Below are positions 27,220-36,876 of a DNA stretch of 64,000 bases, piece after piece. This stretch comes from Pseudomonas kielensis. GTDB lineage: Bacteria > Pseudomonadota > Gammaproteobacteria > Pseudomonadales > Pseudomonadaceae. The notes under the pieces were generated by a model. The model saw only the letters and a list, made by a program, of their open reading frames with translations, was not told the origin of the DNA and ran no database searches. The translations under genes and the position numbers were made by a program. How positions within the stretch are numbered: the first letter of the stretch is position 1; each line of letters begins with the position of its first letter. The stretch is taken from positions 186,001 to 250,000 of the forward strand of contig NZ_JACMYG010000006.1 in assembly GCF_014236655.1 (NCBI RefSeq). Direction: 5' to 3'.

Positions 27220-28584
27220 TCAGCCCAGCAGGTCGCGCAACACCTGGGTGAACGCCCGGCTGCTCTCTTCCTCGCCAGCATGATGGCCGTCACGCACCAC
27301 CCACTTGCCGTTGACCAGCACGTCGCGGACCTGACGGTCGCCGCCGGCAAACAGCCAGCGGTTGAGAATGGCGTCGCCACTGGCGGTCGCCAGGTAAGGA
27401 TCATTGCCATCGAGCACCAACCAATCGGCGCGCTTGCCCACTGCCAGTGCGCCTATCGGCTGGCCCAGCGCCTGCGCGCCGCCATCAAGCGCGGCGTCGT
27501 ACAGGGTGCGACCGACCATCGGTTGCTCGGCGCCATACAGGCGGTTGCGGCGTTGATCGCGCAGGCGCTGGCCGTATTCCAGCCAGCGTAATTCCTCGAC
27601 CACACTCAGCGACACATGGCTGTCGGAGCCGATCCCCATGCGCCCGCCTTGGGCGAGGAAGTCCACGGCCGGGAAAATCCCGTCGCCCAGGTTGGCTTCG
27701 GTGGTCAGGCACAGGCCGGCGATGGCTCGGCTTCTGGCCATCAAACTGACTTCTTCCGGATTGGCGTGGGTCGCGTGCACCAGGCACCAGCGCTGATCGA
27801 CTTCGGTGTTTTCATACAGCCACTGCAATGGCCGGCGACCGCTCCAGGCCAGGCAGTCGTCGACTTCCTTCTGCTGTTCGGCGATGTGGATATGCACCGG
27901 GCACTGCGGGTCGCTGGCGGCCAGCACGTCGCTGATCTGCTGCGGTGTCACCGCGCGCAACGAGTGGAAACACAAGCCCAGGCGCTGTGCCGGCTGTTGC
28001 GCCAGGATCGGCTGCAAACGCGCCTGCAAGTCGAGGTAGTTTTGCGTGCTGTTGATAAAGCGGCGCTGGCCATCGTTCGGCGCCAGGCCACCAAAACCGG
28101 AATGGCTGTACAGCACCGGCAGCAGGGTCAGGCCGATACCGGCGGCGCTGGCGGCGTGGCTGATCTGCAGCGACAGCTCGGCGGGGTCGGCATACGCCTG
28201 GCCATTGTGATCGTGGTGCACATAGTGGAATTCGGCGACCGAGGTGTAGCCGCACTTGAGCATTTCGATGTACAGCTGGCGGGCAATCACGCCCAACTGA
28301 TGCGGGCTGATTTTTCCGACGAGGCGATACATCAGGTCGCGCCAGGTCCAGAAACTGTCGTTCGGATTGCCTGCCACTTCCGCCAGGCCGGCCATCGCCC
28401 GCTGGAACGCATGGGAGTGCAGGTTGGGCATGCCCGGCAGCAACGGACCACTCAGCCGTTCCGCGCCTTGCGCGCTGGCATCGACCTGGATGTGGGTCAG
28501 CAGGCCATCGGCACCGACCTCAAGACGTACATTGTTGGCCCATCCGTCAGGCAGTAGCGCGCGTTCGGCAAAGAAGGCGGACAT
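27220..28584 (-). CDS. hutF: Formimidoylglutamate deiminase HutF
   Basis: 454 residues, amidohydrolase superfamily. It deiminates N-formimino-L-glutamate to N-formyl-L-glutamate and ammonia, the step specific to the five-enzyme histidine pathway; its product goes to HutG. Metal ligands are visible in MPNLHSHAF (H56, H58), HIHIAEQ, the HATH loop and GSDSHVS. It is transcribed away from hutC, with a HutC-type palindrome 27 bases before its start, so it is very likely repressed by HutC and induced by urocanate. Confidence 0.97.
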   Translation of the reverse strand: MSAFFAERALLPDGWANNVRLEVGADGLLTHIQVDASAQGAERLSGPLLPGMPNLHSHAFQRAMAGLAEVAGNPNDSFWTWRDLMYRLVGKISPHQLGVIARQLYIEMLKCGYTSVAEFHYVHHDHNGQAYADPAELSLQISHAASAAGIGLTLLPVLYSHSGFGGLAPNDGQRRFINSTQNYLDLQARLQPILAQQPAQRLGLCFHSLRAVTPQQISDVLAASDPQCPVHIHIAEQQKEVDDCLAWSGRRPLQWLYENTEVDQRWCLVHATHANPEEVSLMARSRAIAGLCLTTEANLGDGIFPAVDFLAQGGRMGIGSDSHVSLSVVEELRWLEYGQRLRDQRRNRLYGAEQPMVGRTLYDAALDGGAQALGQPIGALAVGKRADWLVLDGNDPYLATASGDAILNRWLFAGGDRQVRDVLVNGKWVVRDGHHAGEEESSRAFTQVLRDLLG

Positions 28585-28610
28585 GGTTCAGCACCCCATC
28601 GTGTGTTATT

Positions 28611-28626
28611 TGTATATACATATACA
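28611..28626. promoter_or_regulatory. HutC operator between hutF and hutC
   Basis: TGTATATACATATACA contains the perfect palindrome TGTATATACA (TGTA-N2-TACA) and an overlapping TATACA half. It lies between the divergent starts of hutF (28584) and hutC (28691), so one site could control both. Confidence 0.75.
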
Positions 28627-28690
28627 GACGTTTGCCTGCTCGGTAAACTCCGGCAAGCTAGTGACTTTCATCCATCAACAAGGATTTCCT

Positions 28691-29440
28691 GTGCCGACTC
28701 CGCCTGCAGTATCGACGCTGAGTGCCAACCTGGGCGACAGTCCGGCGCCCTTGTACGCACGCGTCAAACAGATGATCACCCAGCAGATCGACAGTGGAAA
28801 CTGGCCGCCGCACTACCGTGTGCCGTCGGAAAGCGAGCTGGTCAGCCAGTTGGGTTTCAGCCGCATGACCATCAACCGCGCCCTGCGCGAGATGACGGCC
28901 GACGGCCTGTTGGTGCGCATGCAGGGCGTCGGAACCTTTGTCGCCGAACCCAAGAGCCAGTCCGCGCTGTTTGAAGTGCACAACATTGCCGATGAGATCG
29001 CCTCCCGTGGCCACCGCCACACTTGCAAGGTGATCACCCTGGAAGAAGAGGCTGCCGGTTCCGAGCGTGCGCTGGCGCTGGACATGCGCGAAGGGCAGAA
29101 GGTCTTCCATTCGCTGATCGTGCATTTCGAGAACGATATTCCGGTGCAGATCGAGGATCGTTTTGTGAACGCCCTGGTGGCGCCGGATTACCTCAAGCAA
29201 GACTTCACCCAACAAACGCCGTACGCCTATCTGAACCAGGTGGCGCCCCTGACCGAGGGCGAGCACGTGGTCGAGGCGATCCTGGCCGAGTCCAGCGAGT
29301 GCAAGTTGCTGCAAATCGAAAAGGGCGAGCCGTGCCTGCTGATTCGTCGGCGCACCTGGTCGGGCCGCCAGCCGGTGACGGCTGCACGCCTGATCCACCC
29401 CGGTTCCCGTCATCGCCTGGAAGGGCGGTTTCATAAATAA
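28691..29440 (+). CDS. hutC: Histidine utilization repressor HutC (GntR family)
   Basis: 249 residues from a GTG start with AAGGAT eight bases upstream; the frame is open far upstream but that part lies over hutF. N-terminal winged helix (LYARVKQMITQQIDSG... SESELVSQLGFSRMTINRALREM) and a C-terminal UTRA ligand domain (~95-240) that binds urocanate in this family. Represses the hut promoters until urocanate appears. hutD follows after 14 bases. Confidence 0.97.
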   Translation: MPTPPAVSTLSANLGDSPAPLYARVKQMITQQIDSGNWPPHYRVPSESELVSQLGFSRMTINRALREMTADGLLVRMQGVGTFVAEPKSQSALFEVHNIADEIASRGHRHTCKVITLEEEAAGSERALALDMREGQKVFHSLIVHFENDIPVQIEDRFVNALVAPDYLKQDFTQQTPYAYLNQVAPLTEGEHVVEAILAESSECKLLQIEKGEPCLLIRRRTWSGRQPVTAARLIHPGSRHRLEGRFHK

Positions 29441-29454
29441 GACACGAGGCACCC

Positions 29455-30027
29455 ATGAGTCAGTTGAAGGTCTTGCGCGCGGCCGACTATCCGCGCATGC
29501 CGTGGAAGAATGGCGGCGGTAGCACTGAAGAAATTACCCGCGATGCCGGCACCGGCCTGGACGGTTTCGGCTGGCGCCTGTCGATTGCCGATATCGGCGA
29601 GTCGGGCGGGTTCTCCACCTTCGCCGGTTATCAGCGGGTGATCACCGTGCTGCAAGGCGCCGGCATGCGCTTGACCGTCGATGGTCAGGACACGCGTCCA
29701 CTGTTACCGCTGGACCCCTTTGCCTTCAGCGGCGAGAGCCAGGTGTCGTGCACACTGCTGGGTGGGGCGATTCGTGACTTCAACCTGATTTATGCGCCGC
29801 AGCGTTACAGCGCGCGGTTGCAGTGGCTGGACGGCGAGCAGCGTTTCTTTACTTCAGCGGGCACTGTGTTGGTGTTCAGTGTCACCGAACAGCTTGCAGT
29901 GAAGCTCAGTGAAGGTGCCCAGCAACTGGGTCGCCATGATTGCCTGCAACTGGACGGTAACCGCGGTTTGCTGGAAATCTCCGTCAGTGGCCCGTGCTGC
30001 GTGATCGAGTTGACGCCGCAGCGCTAA
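29455..30027 (+). CDS. hutD: HutD family protein
   Basis: 190 residues, a double cupin-like beta protein. Family hallmarks: RAADYPRMPWKNGGGSTEEI at the N-terminus, WRLSIADI, SGGFSTFAGYQRVITVLQG. HutD has no demonstrated reaction; genetic work in P. fluorescens suggests it sets an upper limit on hut expression. It is co-transcribed with hutC and its 3' end is only 6 bases from the convergent chemoreceptor gene. Confidence 0.96.
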   Translation: MSQLKVLRAADYPRMPWKNGGGSTEEITRDAGTGLDGFGWRLSIADIGESGGFSTFAGYQRVITVLQGAGMRLTVDGQDTRPLLPLDPFAFSGESQVSCTLLGGAIRDFNLIYAPQRYSARLQWLDGEQRFFTSAGTVLVFSVTEQLAVKLSEGAQQLGRHDCLQLDGNRGLLEISVSGPCCVIELTPQR

Positions 30028-30033
30028 TGCCGG

Positions 30034-31671
30034 TTATTCCCGTTCGAGGATGAAGCCTCGAACGGTCTCCTCCAGTTCACTCGACATTCGCTTGAGCGCG
30101 TGCGTGGTGGTCACGACGTCCTGTTGTGCCGCGACATTTTCCTCCACACGCTGTGCGACGGTTTCGACATTGCGCGCGACGTCCTCACTGGCCACACGTT
30201 GCTCCTGCAAGGCGTGGGAAATCTGCCTGACCGCGTCGAGTGACTGATCCAGCGCGTTTTTTACATCACTCATCGATGCGCCGGCACTGTCGATCAGTTG
30301 CTGGCCCTGAAGCACCCGCTCACGACCGGCGCTCATGCTGTTGTTCGCTTTGCGCATGCCGCCCTGGATCGTACTCACCAGCTTTACGATCTCGGCAGTG
30401 GAGCGGGTCGTGCGGATCGCCAGCTCCCGTACTTCTTCGGCAACTACGGCAAACCCGCGGCCTTGCTCCCCGGCCCGGGCGGCCTCGATGGCGGCGTTGA
30501 GCGCGAGCAGGTTGGTTTGTTCGGCGATACTGTGGATCACGTCGACGATTTTCCCGATGGAATTGGAGTGCACGGTCAGTTGATCGAGATCGCTCGAGGT
30601 CTGGGTCACCAACTGCGCGATTTGCTGCATTTCAATGATGGATCGGTCCATGGCGGTCATGCCCTGGACGGTGATCTGTTCGGCTTTTTGCGTGGTATCG
30701 CGTGCTTGCACGGCACTCTCGGCGATGTGGGTGATGTTGGCCGACATCTGTTCAGCGGCCGCGGCGATGGAAGACGCGGCACTGGTCTGTTCGGCGGCCT
30801 GTTTCAGGCCTTGCTCGGACGAGGTACCCAGGCGTCTGGTCGAGGCCTCGATGTGCCGCGAGGCCTCGCGGATTTTGCCGATCATGCTGCGCAGGCTGCG
30901 GCGCATCGCCTCGACGGATTGCATGACTCCCGTAGTGGTTGCGCTGAAGGTGGGCGGTTCGAAGAGTTGGCCCTGGGCGATGTGTGTGCTGATCGCGGCC
31001 AACTCGTGGGGTTCGGCACCGAGGTAGCGCACCAGTCTGGCGCAGAAAATCGCGGCGTAGAGGCTGGCGAACAGCAGCGTCAGCGCCAGGACAATGACCT
31101 CCAGCTTCCTGTAGAACTCGTAGCGAGCTTGGCTGAGCTCGTACTGTTTTCGGGCCTCTTGCAGTTGAACGTCGGTCAGTTGCGAAAACAGCGAGGTCAA
31201 CGGGTCGATCAAGGGGTAGAGCTGTCGGGCGGCGAAGTGCTCCAGGCTCGGGTCTGAAGGAGCGCTGCGGTTGAGTAGCGCCTGCAAGTGCCGTAGCGGC
31301 GCTTCGGTTGCCTGCATCAGCGGGGCGATTTCGCCGATCAGTTGCACTTCGTCGGCAATCAAGTGCGTCGACAGGTAGCTGAGCCAGCGTTGTTCGATCT
31401 CCGGTAACGCGAGGCTGATCTGTTCAGCGGCTTGTGCGGCGGTGTAGATGCCGTCCCGGGCCTTGTGTGTGGCGTCGACGATCTGGACGGAATACAGCTC
31501 GGAAATTCTCTTCAAGTCCTGCAGCGGGATGACCCGGTCGAGGTATACCGTCTCCAGTCCCTGGACCGTGGAGCGCATCCCGTACAACCCGAGTGCGCCG
31601 ATGCACATCAAGCTGGTCAGCAGGGTGCCGGCAAGCAGCAGGAGATGGGTTCTGACTTTCCACTGTTTCAT
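30034..31671 (-). CDS. Methyl-accepting chemotaxis protein with four-helix-bundle sensor, inside the hut locus
   Basis: 545 residues: TM1 (~8-30), a ~155-residue periplasmic four-helix-bundle domain (typical segment [20 protein letters not shown]), TM2 (~190-212), HAMP, and a signalling domain with [30 protein letters not shown]. It is encoded against the hut genes, between hutD and hutU. The location suggests it senses histidine, urocanate or a related compound, but the ligand cannot be read from this sensor type. It has its own upstream region shared with the hutU promoter. Confidence 0.93.
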   Translation of the reverse strand: MKQWKVRTHLLLLAGTLLTSLMCIGALGLYGMRSTVQGLETVYLDRVIPLQDLKRISELYSVQIVDATHKARDGIYTAAQAAEQISLALPEIEQRWLSYLSTHLIADEVQLIGEIAPLMQATEAPLRHLQALLNRSAPSDPSLEHFAARQLYPLIDPLTSLFSQLTDVQLQEARKQYELSQARYEFYRKLEVIVLALTLLFASLYAAIFCARLVRYLGAEPHELAAISTHIAQGQLFEPPTFSATTTGVMQSVEAMRRSLRSMIGKIREASRHIEASTRRLGTSSEQGLKQAAEQTSAASSIAAAAEQMSANITHIAESAVQARDTTQKAEQITVQGMTAMDRSIIEMQQIAQLVTQTSSDLDQLTVHSNSIGKIVDVIHSIAEQTNLLALNAAIEAARAGEQGRGFAVVAEEVRELAIRTTRSTAEIVKLVSTIQGGMRKANNSMSAGRERVLQGQQLIDSAGASMSDVKNALDQSLDAVRQISHALQEQRVASEDVARNVETVAQRVEENVAAQQDVVTTTHALKRMSSELEETVRGFILERE

Positions 31672-31959
31672 TGCGGGTTCCTCGCAGGCGTGACTTCAAG
31701 GGGGGGTGGTTATGAAGTCGGCGAGGATCGGTGGCAGTAGAGTCGGACGCTTCTAATGAGGTTGTAGGGTGTTTCTGGAGTGCGCTGAATTGAGCAGTGC
31801 GTGTTACCGAACGCCCCAACGTGGCGCAAAACCACGTTGCAGTAACAACGGGCATGCCCTCGAAAACGTCCCCGCGAAAAAAATCATCCACGCAAGAACC
31901 CTTGATTCAGGCGCCCTCCAGCCCTTTCAGCGTTTTTCTTGAATGCCTGCCCGGCAAGT

Positions 31960-31975
31960 TGGCCGCTCGATTGCA
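31960..31975 (+). promoter_or_regulatory. Sigma-54 (-24/-12) promoter of hutU
   Basis: TGGCCGCTCGATTGCA has the invariant GG-N10-GC spacing and a perfect TTGCA -12 element; the -24 block is TGGCCG rather than TGGCAC. The start site would be near 31986, with a ~138-base leader. Sigma-54 dependence of Pseudomonas hut genes, with CbrAB/NtrBC, is established. Confidence 0.7.
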
Positions 31976-31979
31976 TATG

Positions 31980-31993
31980 CTTGTATGTACAAG
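31980..31993. promoter_or_regulatory. HutC operator at the hutU promoter
   Basis: CTTGTATGTACAAG, a palindrome perfect except for its central AT/GT step, with the TGTA-N2-TACA core. It begins five bases after the -12 element and covers the predicted start site, so bound HutC should block promoter opening. Confidence 0.8.
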
Positions 31994-32123
31994 TAAAGAC
32001 GTATGCGTATGAGTCACGGAGACTCGACCATCGTCCACTGATTCGCTGGTGCGCATCGTTGTTCGCCGGCTTGCTCGCCCGCCGCCTGGGTTGGTTTGGA
32101 TTGATTGCTGAGGAGTTCTGTTC

Positions 32124-33806
32124 GTGACCGAGAATAAGCCTACGAAATACCGTGACGTTGAAATCCGCGCTGCCCGCGGTAACAAGCTCACCGCCAAGAG
32201 CTGGCTGACCGAAGCGCCGCTGCGCATGTTGATGAACAACCTCGACCCGGAAGTTGCCGAGAACCCTAAAGAACTGGTGGTTTACGGCGGTATCGGTCGC
32301 GCAGCGCGTAACTGGGAATGCTACGACAAGATCGTCGAAAGCCTGACCAACCTGAATGACGACGAGACCCTGCTGGTGCAATCCGGCAAGCCTGTCGGCG
32401 TGTTCAAGACCCACACCAACGCCCCGCGCGTACTGATCGCCAACTCCAACCTGGTGCCACACTGGGCCAGCTGGGAACACTTCAACGAACTGGATGCCAA
32501 GGGCCTGGCCATGTACGGCCAGATGACCGCCGGCAGCTGGATCTACATCGGCAGCCAGGGCATCGTCCAAGGCACCTACGAAACCTTCGTCGAAGCCGGT
32601 CGCCAGCACTACAACGATGACCTCAAAGGTCGTTGGGTGCTGACCGCAGGCCTGGGCGGCATGGGTGGCGCCCAGCCTCTGGCTGCAACCCTGGCCGGCG
32701 CCTGCTCGCTGAACATCGAATGCCAGCAAGTGAGTATCGATTTCCGCCTGAAAAGCCGCTACGTCGACGAGCAAGCCAAAGACCTCGACGACGCGCTGGC
32801 CCGTATTGCCAAGTACACCAGCGAAGGCAAAGCGATCTCCATCGCCCTGCTGGGCAACGCGGCGGAAATCCTGCCGGAACTGGTCCGTCGTGGTGTGCGC
32901 CCGGACATGGTCACCGACCAGACCAGCGCCCACGACCCGCTCAACGGCTACCTGCCCGCCGGCTGGACCTGGGATCAGTACCGCGAACGTGCCAAGACTG
33001 AGCCCGCCGCTGTGATCAAAGCCGCCAAGCAATCGATGGCCGTGCACGTCAAGGCGATGCTCGACTTCCAGAAAATGGGAATTCCGACCTTCGACTACGG
33101 CAACAACATCCGTCAGATGGCGCAGGAAGAAGGCGTGGAAAACGCCTTCGACTTCCCAGGCTTCGTACCGGCCTACATCCGTCCACTGTTCTGCCGTGGC
33201 ATCGGCCCGTTCCGTTGGGCTGCGCTGTCGGGCAATGCCGAAGACATCTACAAGACCGACGCCAAGGTCAAGGAACTGATCCCGGACGACGCTCACCTGC
33301 ACAACTGGCTGGACATGGCGCGCGAGCGCATCAGCTTCCAGGGTCTGCCGGCCCGTATCTGCTGGGTGGGCCTGGGCCTGCGCGCCAAGCTGGGCCTGGC
33401 GTTCAACGAAATGGTGCGCAGCGGCGAGCTGTCGGCACCGATCGTGATCGGCCGCGACCACCTGGACTCCGGTTCGGTATCGAGCCCGAACCGCGAAACC
33501 GAATCGATGCAGGACGGTTCCGATGCCGTGTCCGACTGGCCACTGCTCAACGCTCTGCTCAACACCGCGAGCGGCGCGACCTGGGTTTCCCTGCACCATG
33601 GCGGCGGCGTCGGCATGGGCTTCTCCCAGCACTCGGGCATGGTGATTGTCTGCGACGGTACCGACGAAGCGGCTGAGCGTATCGCCCGTGTCCTGCACAA
33701 CGACCCGGCCACTGGCGTCATGCGCCACGCCGACGCCGGTTACCAGATCGCGATCGACTGCGCCAAAGAGCAGGGCCTGAACCTGCCGATGATCACCGGC
33801 CAGTAA
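32124..33806 (+). CDS. hutU: Urocanate hydratase (urocanase)
   Basis: 560 residues from a GTG preceded by GAGGAG. It adds water to urocanate to give 4-imidazolone-5-propionate using tightly bound NAD+. Visible: the Rossmann loop [12 protein letters not shown] (~175-186), the active-site segment [16 protein letters not shown] with the essential cysteine near residue 413, and [16 protein letters not shown] near the C-terminus. First gene after the sigma-54/HutC-controlled promoter, so it likely heads the hutU-hutG transcript. Confidence 0.98.
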   Translation: MTENKPTKYRDVEIRAARGNKLTAKSWLTEAPLRMLMNNLDPEVAENPKELVVYGGIGRAARNWECYDKIVESLTNLNDDETLLVQSGKPVGVFKTHTNAPRVLIANSNLVPHWASWEHFNELDAKGLAMYGQMTAGSWIYIGSQGIVQGTYETFVEAGRQHYNDDLKGRWVLTAGLGGMGGAQPLAATLAGACSLNIECQQVSIDFRLKSRYVDEQAKDLDDALARIAKYTSEGKAISIALLGNAAEILPELVRRGVRPDMVTDQTSAHDPLNGYLPAGWTWDQYRERAKTEPAAVIKAAKQSMAVHVKAMLDFQKMGIPTFDYGNNIRQMAQEEGVENAFDFPGFVPAYIRPLFCRGIGPFRWAALSGNAEDIYKTDAKVKELIPDDAHLHNWLDMARERISFQGLPARICWVGLGLRAKLGLAFNEMVRSGELSAPIVIGRDHLDSGSVSSPNRETESMQDGSDAVSDWPLLNALLNTASGATWVSLHHGGGVGMGFSQHSGMVIVCDGTDEAAERIARVLHNDPATGVMRHADAGYQIAIDCAKEQGLNLPMITGQ

Positions 33807-33810
33807 CGCA

Positions 33811-33850
33811 CTCCCTGTAGGAGCCGGCGGGCAAGCCAGCTCCTACATCA
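33811..33850. repeat. Single short REP-like hairpin
   Basis: TGTAGGAGCCGGCGGGCAAGCCAGCTCCTACA: an inverted repeat with TGTAGGAGC arms, directly after the hutU stop. It could reduce transcription between hutU and hutX or stabilise the hutU message. Confidence 0.7.
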
Positions 33851-34022
33851 GTTATGTCGGCAGAGATTGCTTGTGCAGGCTGAAACCGTGGACTTACGCG
33901 GTCATCGAATAAAAAGCTGAGTGGAGCCCACCGCATGACAGCAGTGAAGCTCAATTGGAAGTGGACAGGCCTGGATGCCTCTTGACTGCCGTAAGCCAAT
34001 TCCTGAATAGGAGCGTCATACA

Positions 34023-34991
34023 ATGAAAATCAACAAGACTCTGCTGGGCACTTTGATTGCTGTAGGCCTGTTGGCCAATGCTGGCGCCTCCCAGGCGGCC
34101 GGCTGGTGTGAATCAGGCAAACCAGTGAAATTCGCCGGGCTGAACTGGGAAAGCGGCATGCTGCTGACCGACGTGATGCAGGTGGTGCTGGAGAAAGGTT
34201 ACGACTGCAAGACAGACAGCCTGCCAGGCAATTCCATCACCATGGAAAACGCCCTGAGCAGCAACGATATTCAAGTCTTCGCTGAGGAGTGGGTTGGCCG
34301 CAGCGAAGTCTGGAACAAGGCCGAGAAGGCCGGCAAGGTCGTCGGTGTCGGCGCCCCGGTGGTCGGCGCCGTTGAAGGCTGGTACGTGCCGCGCTACGTG
34401 ATCGAAGGCGATGCCAAGCGCAAGCTGGAAGCCAAGGCGCCGGACCTCAAGGCCATCGCTGACCTGGCCAAGTACGCCAGCGTGTTCAAGGATCAGGAAG
34501 AGCCGAGCAAAGGCCGTTTCTACAACTGCCCGGCCGGCTGGACCTGCGAGCTGGACAACAGCGAGATGCTCAAGAGCTACGGCCTGGAAAGCAGCTACAC
34601 CAACTTCCGCCCAGGCACCGGCCCGGCGCTGGATGCCGCGGTGCTGTCGAGCTACAAGCGTGGCGAGCCGATCCTGTTCTACTACTGGTCGCCAACCCCG
34701 CTGATGGGCCAGGTCGACCTGGTGAAACTGGAAGAGAAGCCCGGTGTGGACAAGAGCGTGGACATCAAGGTCGGCCTTTCCAAGACCTTCCACGAACAAG
34801 CACCCGAACTGGTGGCCGTGCTGGAGAAGGTCAATCTGCCGATCGACCTGCTGAACCAGAACCTGGCCCGCATGACCAAAGAGCGGATCGAGTCGCCAAA
34901 ACTGGCGAAGATCTTCCTCAAGGAACATCCTGAAGTCTGGCGCGCCTGGGTCAGTGAAGACGCTGCCAAGAAAATCGACGCGGCCTTGTAG
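34023..34991 (+). CDS. hutX: ABC transporter substrate-binding protein (OpuAC family), histidine uptake
   Basis: 322 residues with a signal peptide (MKINKTLLGTLIAVGLLANA...AAG). The domain belongs to the glycine-betaine/proline-binding OpuAC class, not to the HisJ class: KFAGLNWESGMLLTDVMQVVLEKGY and LFYYWSPTPLMG. In Pseudomonas hut loci this protein with HutW and HutV forms a histidine (or urocanate) importer. Cys residues in YNCPAGWTCELDN probably form a disulfide. Start preceded by TAGGAG. Confidence 0.9.
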   Translation: MKINKTLLGTLIAVGLLANAGASQAAGWCESGKPVKFAGLNWESGMLLTDVMQVVLEKGYDCKTDSLPGNSITMENALSSNDIQVFAEEWVGRSEVWNKAEKAGKVVGVGAPVVGAVEGWYVPRYVIEGDAKRKLEAKAPDLKAIADLAKYASVFKDQEEPSKGRFYNCPAGWTCELDNSEMLKSYGLESSYTNFRPGTGPALDAAVLSSYKRGEPILFYYWSPTPLMGQVDLVKLEEKPGVDKSVDIKVGLSKTFHEQAPELVAVLEKVNLPIDLLNQNLARMTKERIESPKLAKIFLKEHPEVWRAWVSEDAAKKIDAAL

Positions 34992-35061
34992 TTCGAGCCT
35001 TTCCGGCGGTCTGCAAGGGCCGTCGGACGCTTGATCACAACCCCTTGATTGAGAGTCTCCT

Positions 35062-35913
35062 ATGTTTCCTGAAAGCTTTACCTTTTCCATCGCCGACTGG
35101 GTCAACAGTTGGGTCGATTCGCTGGTGACCAACTACGGCGATGTGTTCCGGCACATCTCCGACACCCTGCTCTGGGCCATCGTCAACCTCGAAGGCCTGC
35201 TGCGTGCGGCGCCCTGGTGGCTGATGCTGGCCATCGTCGCGGGCGTGGCCTGGCACGCCACCCGCAAAGTGCTGACCACGAGCGTGATCGTCGGCCTGCT
35301 GTTCCTGGTCGGTGCCGTTGGCCTGTGGGACAAGCTGATGCAGACCCTGGCGCTGATGATGGTGGCCACGGTCATTTCGGTGCTGATCGGCATTCCGCTG
35401 GGGATTCTCTCGGCGCGCAGCAACCGCCTGCGTTCGGTGTTGATGCCGCTGCTGGACATCATGCAGACCATGCCCAGCTTCGTGTACCTGATCCCGGTGC
35501 TGATGCTGTTCGGCCTGGGCAAGGTGCCGGCGATTTTCGCCACCGTGATCTACGCCGCGCCGCCACTGATCCGCCTGACCGACCTGGGTATTCGCCAGGT
35601 TGACGGCGAGGTTATGGAAGCCATCAACGCCTTCGGTGCCAACCGCTGGCAACAACTGTTTGGTGTGCAACTGCCACTGGCCCTGCCGAGCATCATGGCT
35701 GGGATCAACCAGACCACCATGATGGCCCTGTCGATGGTGGTGATCGCCTCGATGATCGGTGCCCGTGGCCTGGGTGAGGACGTGCTGGTGGGTATCCAGA
35801 CTCTCAACGTTGGGCGGGGCCTTGAAGCCGGTCTGGCGATCGTGATTCTCGCTGTGGTCATCGACCGCATTACCCAGGCCTACGGCCGGCCACGGCATGA
35901 GGTGAGCAAATGA
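35062..35913 (+). CDS. hutW: ABC transporter permease of the hut locus
   Basis: 283 residues with about six membrane helices and the permease EAA loop ([36 protein letters not shown]). ProW-type permease, matching the OpuAC-type binding protein upstream and the ProV-type ATPase downstream. It probably forms a homodimer. Overlaps hutV by 4 bases. Confidence 0.94.
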   Translation: MFPESFTFSIADWVNSWVDSLVTNYGDVFRHISDTLLWAIVNLEGLLRAAPWWLMLAIVAGVAWHATRKVLTTSVIVGLLFLVGAVGLWDKLMQTLALMMVATVISVLIGIPLGILSARSNRLRSVLMPLLDIMQTMPSFVYLIPVLMLFGLGKVPAIFATVIYAAPPLIRLTDLGIRQVDGEVMEAINAFGANRWQQLFGVQLPLALPSIMAGINQTTMMALSMVVIASMIGARGLGEDVLVGIQTLNVGRGLEAGLAIVILAVVIDRITQAYGRPRHEVSK

Positions 35914-36734
35914 GCAACGCAGCCAAGATCGAAGTCAAAAACGTCTTCAAGATTTTCGGCAATCGTTCCGCCGATGCGCTGAACATGATTCGCCAGAACA
36001 AGAGCAAGGACCAGGTACTGGCCGAAACCGGCTGCGTGGTCGGGGTCAACGACCTGTCGCTGAGTATCGGCAGCGGTGAGATCTTCGTGATCATGGGCCT
36101 GTCGGGTTCCGGCAAGTCGACCCTGGTCCGCCACTTCAACCGCCTGATCGACCCGACCAGCGGCGCGATCCTGGTGGACGGCGTGGACATCCTGCAATAC
36201 GACATGGACGCGCTGCGCGAATTTCGTCGGCGCAAGATCAGCATGGTGTTCCAGAGCTTCGGCCTGTTGCCACACAAGAGCGTGCTGGACAACGTCGCCT
36301 ACGGCTTGAAAATCCGTGGCGAAAGCAAAGCCATGTGCTCCGAGCGTGCGCTGCACTGGATCAACACCGTGGGCCTGAAGGGGTACGAAAACAAATACCC
36401 GCACCAGTTGTCCGGCGGCATGCGTCAGCGGGTGGGCCTGGCCCGTGCCCTGGCGGCAGACACCGACATCATTCTGATGGACGAAGCCTTCAGTGCCCTC
36501 GACCCGCTGATCCGCGCTGAAATGCAGGACCAGTTGCTCGAGCTGCAAAAGACGCTGCACAAGACCATCGTGTTCATCACCCACGACCTCGACGAAGCCG
36601 TGCGCATCGGCAACCGCATCGCGATCCTCAAGGACGGCCGCCTGATCCAGGTCGGCACGCCGAAAGAGATCCTGCACTCGCCGGCCGACGAGTATGTCGA
36701 CCGCTTCGTGCAGCGGCGGGCGGCGGTGGTTTAA
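35910..36734 (+). CDS. hutV: ABC transporter ATP-binding protein of the hut locus
   Basis: 274 residues: Walker [10 protein letters not shown], signature LSGGMRQR, Walker [14 protein letters not shown] and switch VFITHDLDE. The insert [21 protein letters not shown] before Walker A is typical of ProV-type ATPases. It lacks the C-terminal CBS domains of osmoprotectant ProV proteins, consistent with a substrate-uptake rather than osmosensing role. Confidence 0.95.
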   Translation: MSNAAKIEVKNVFKIFGNRSADALNMIRQNKSKDQVLAETGCVVGVNDLSLSIGSGEIFVIMGLSGSGKSTLVRHFNRLIDPTSGAILVDGVDILQYDMDALREFRRRKISMVFQSFGLLPHKSVLDNVAYGLKIRGESKAMCSERALHWINTVGLKGYENKYPHQLSGGMRQRVGLARALAADTDIILMDEAFSALDPLIRAEMQDQLLELQKTLHKTIVFITHDLDEAVRIGNRIAILKDGRLIQVGTPKEILHSPADEYVDRFVQRRAAVV

Positions 36735-36760
36735 GAGGTTTGTGGCGACTGTGCCGGTCT

Positions 36761-36828
36761 CATCGCGAGCAAGCTCGCTCCCACAGGGGAATGCATTTCA
36801 AATGTGGGAGCGAGCTTGCTCGCGATGG
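36761..36828. repeat. REP pair inside the hut operon
   Basis: CATCGCGAGCAAGCTCGCTCCCACAGG and its inverted copy with a ~12-bp spacer, between hutV and the HutH paralogue. The hairpin separates the transporter genes from the lyase genes. Confidence 0.92.
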
Positions 36829-36876
36829 GGTCGGCAGGGCTGCATCAATATTCAGGTTGTACACGCGAGGTTGAAG

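Larger units (their letters stand above)
31672..32123. other. Intergenic region between the chemoreceptor and hutU
   Basis: 452 bp without a gene. The hutU-proximal half holds the sigma-54 promoter and HutC operator listed separately; the far half should contain the enhancer sites of a sigma-54 activator (CbrB or NtrC) but I cannot point to a convincing one. No clear promoter for the divergent chemoreceptor gene was found. Confidence 0.6.

Noticed and set aside
31754..32127. Small frames crossing the hutU promoter region
   Set aside because: They overlap the sigma-54 promoter and HutC operator and show no family resemblance.
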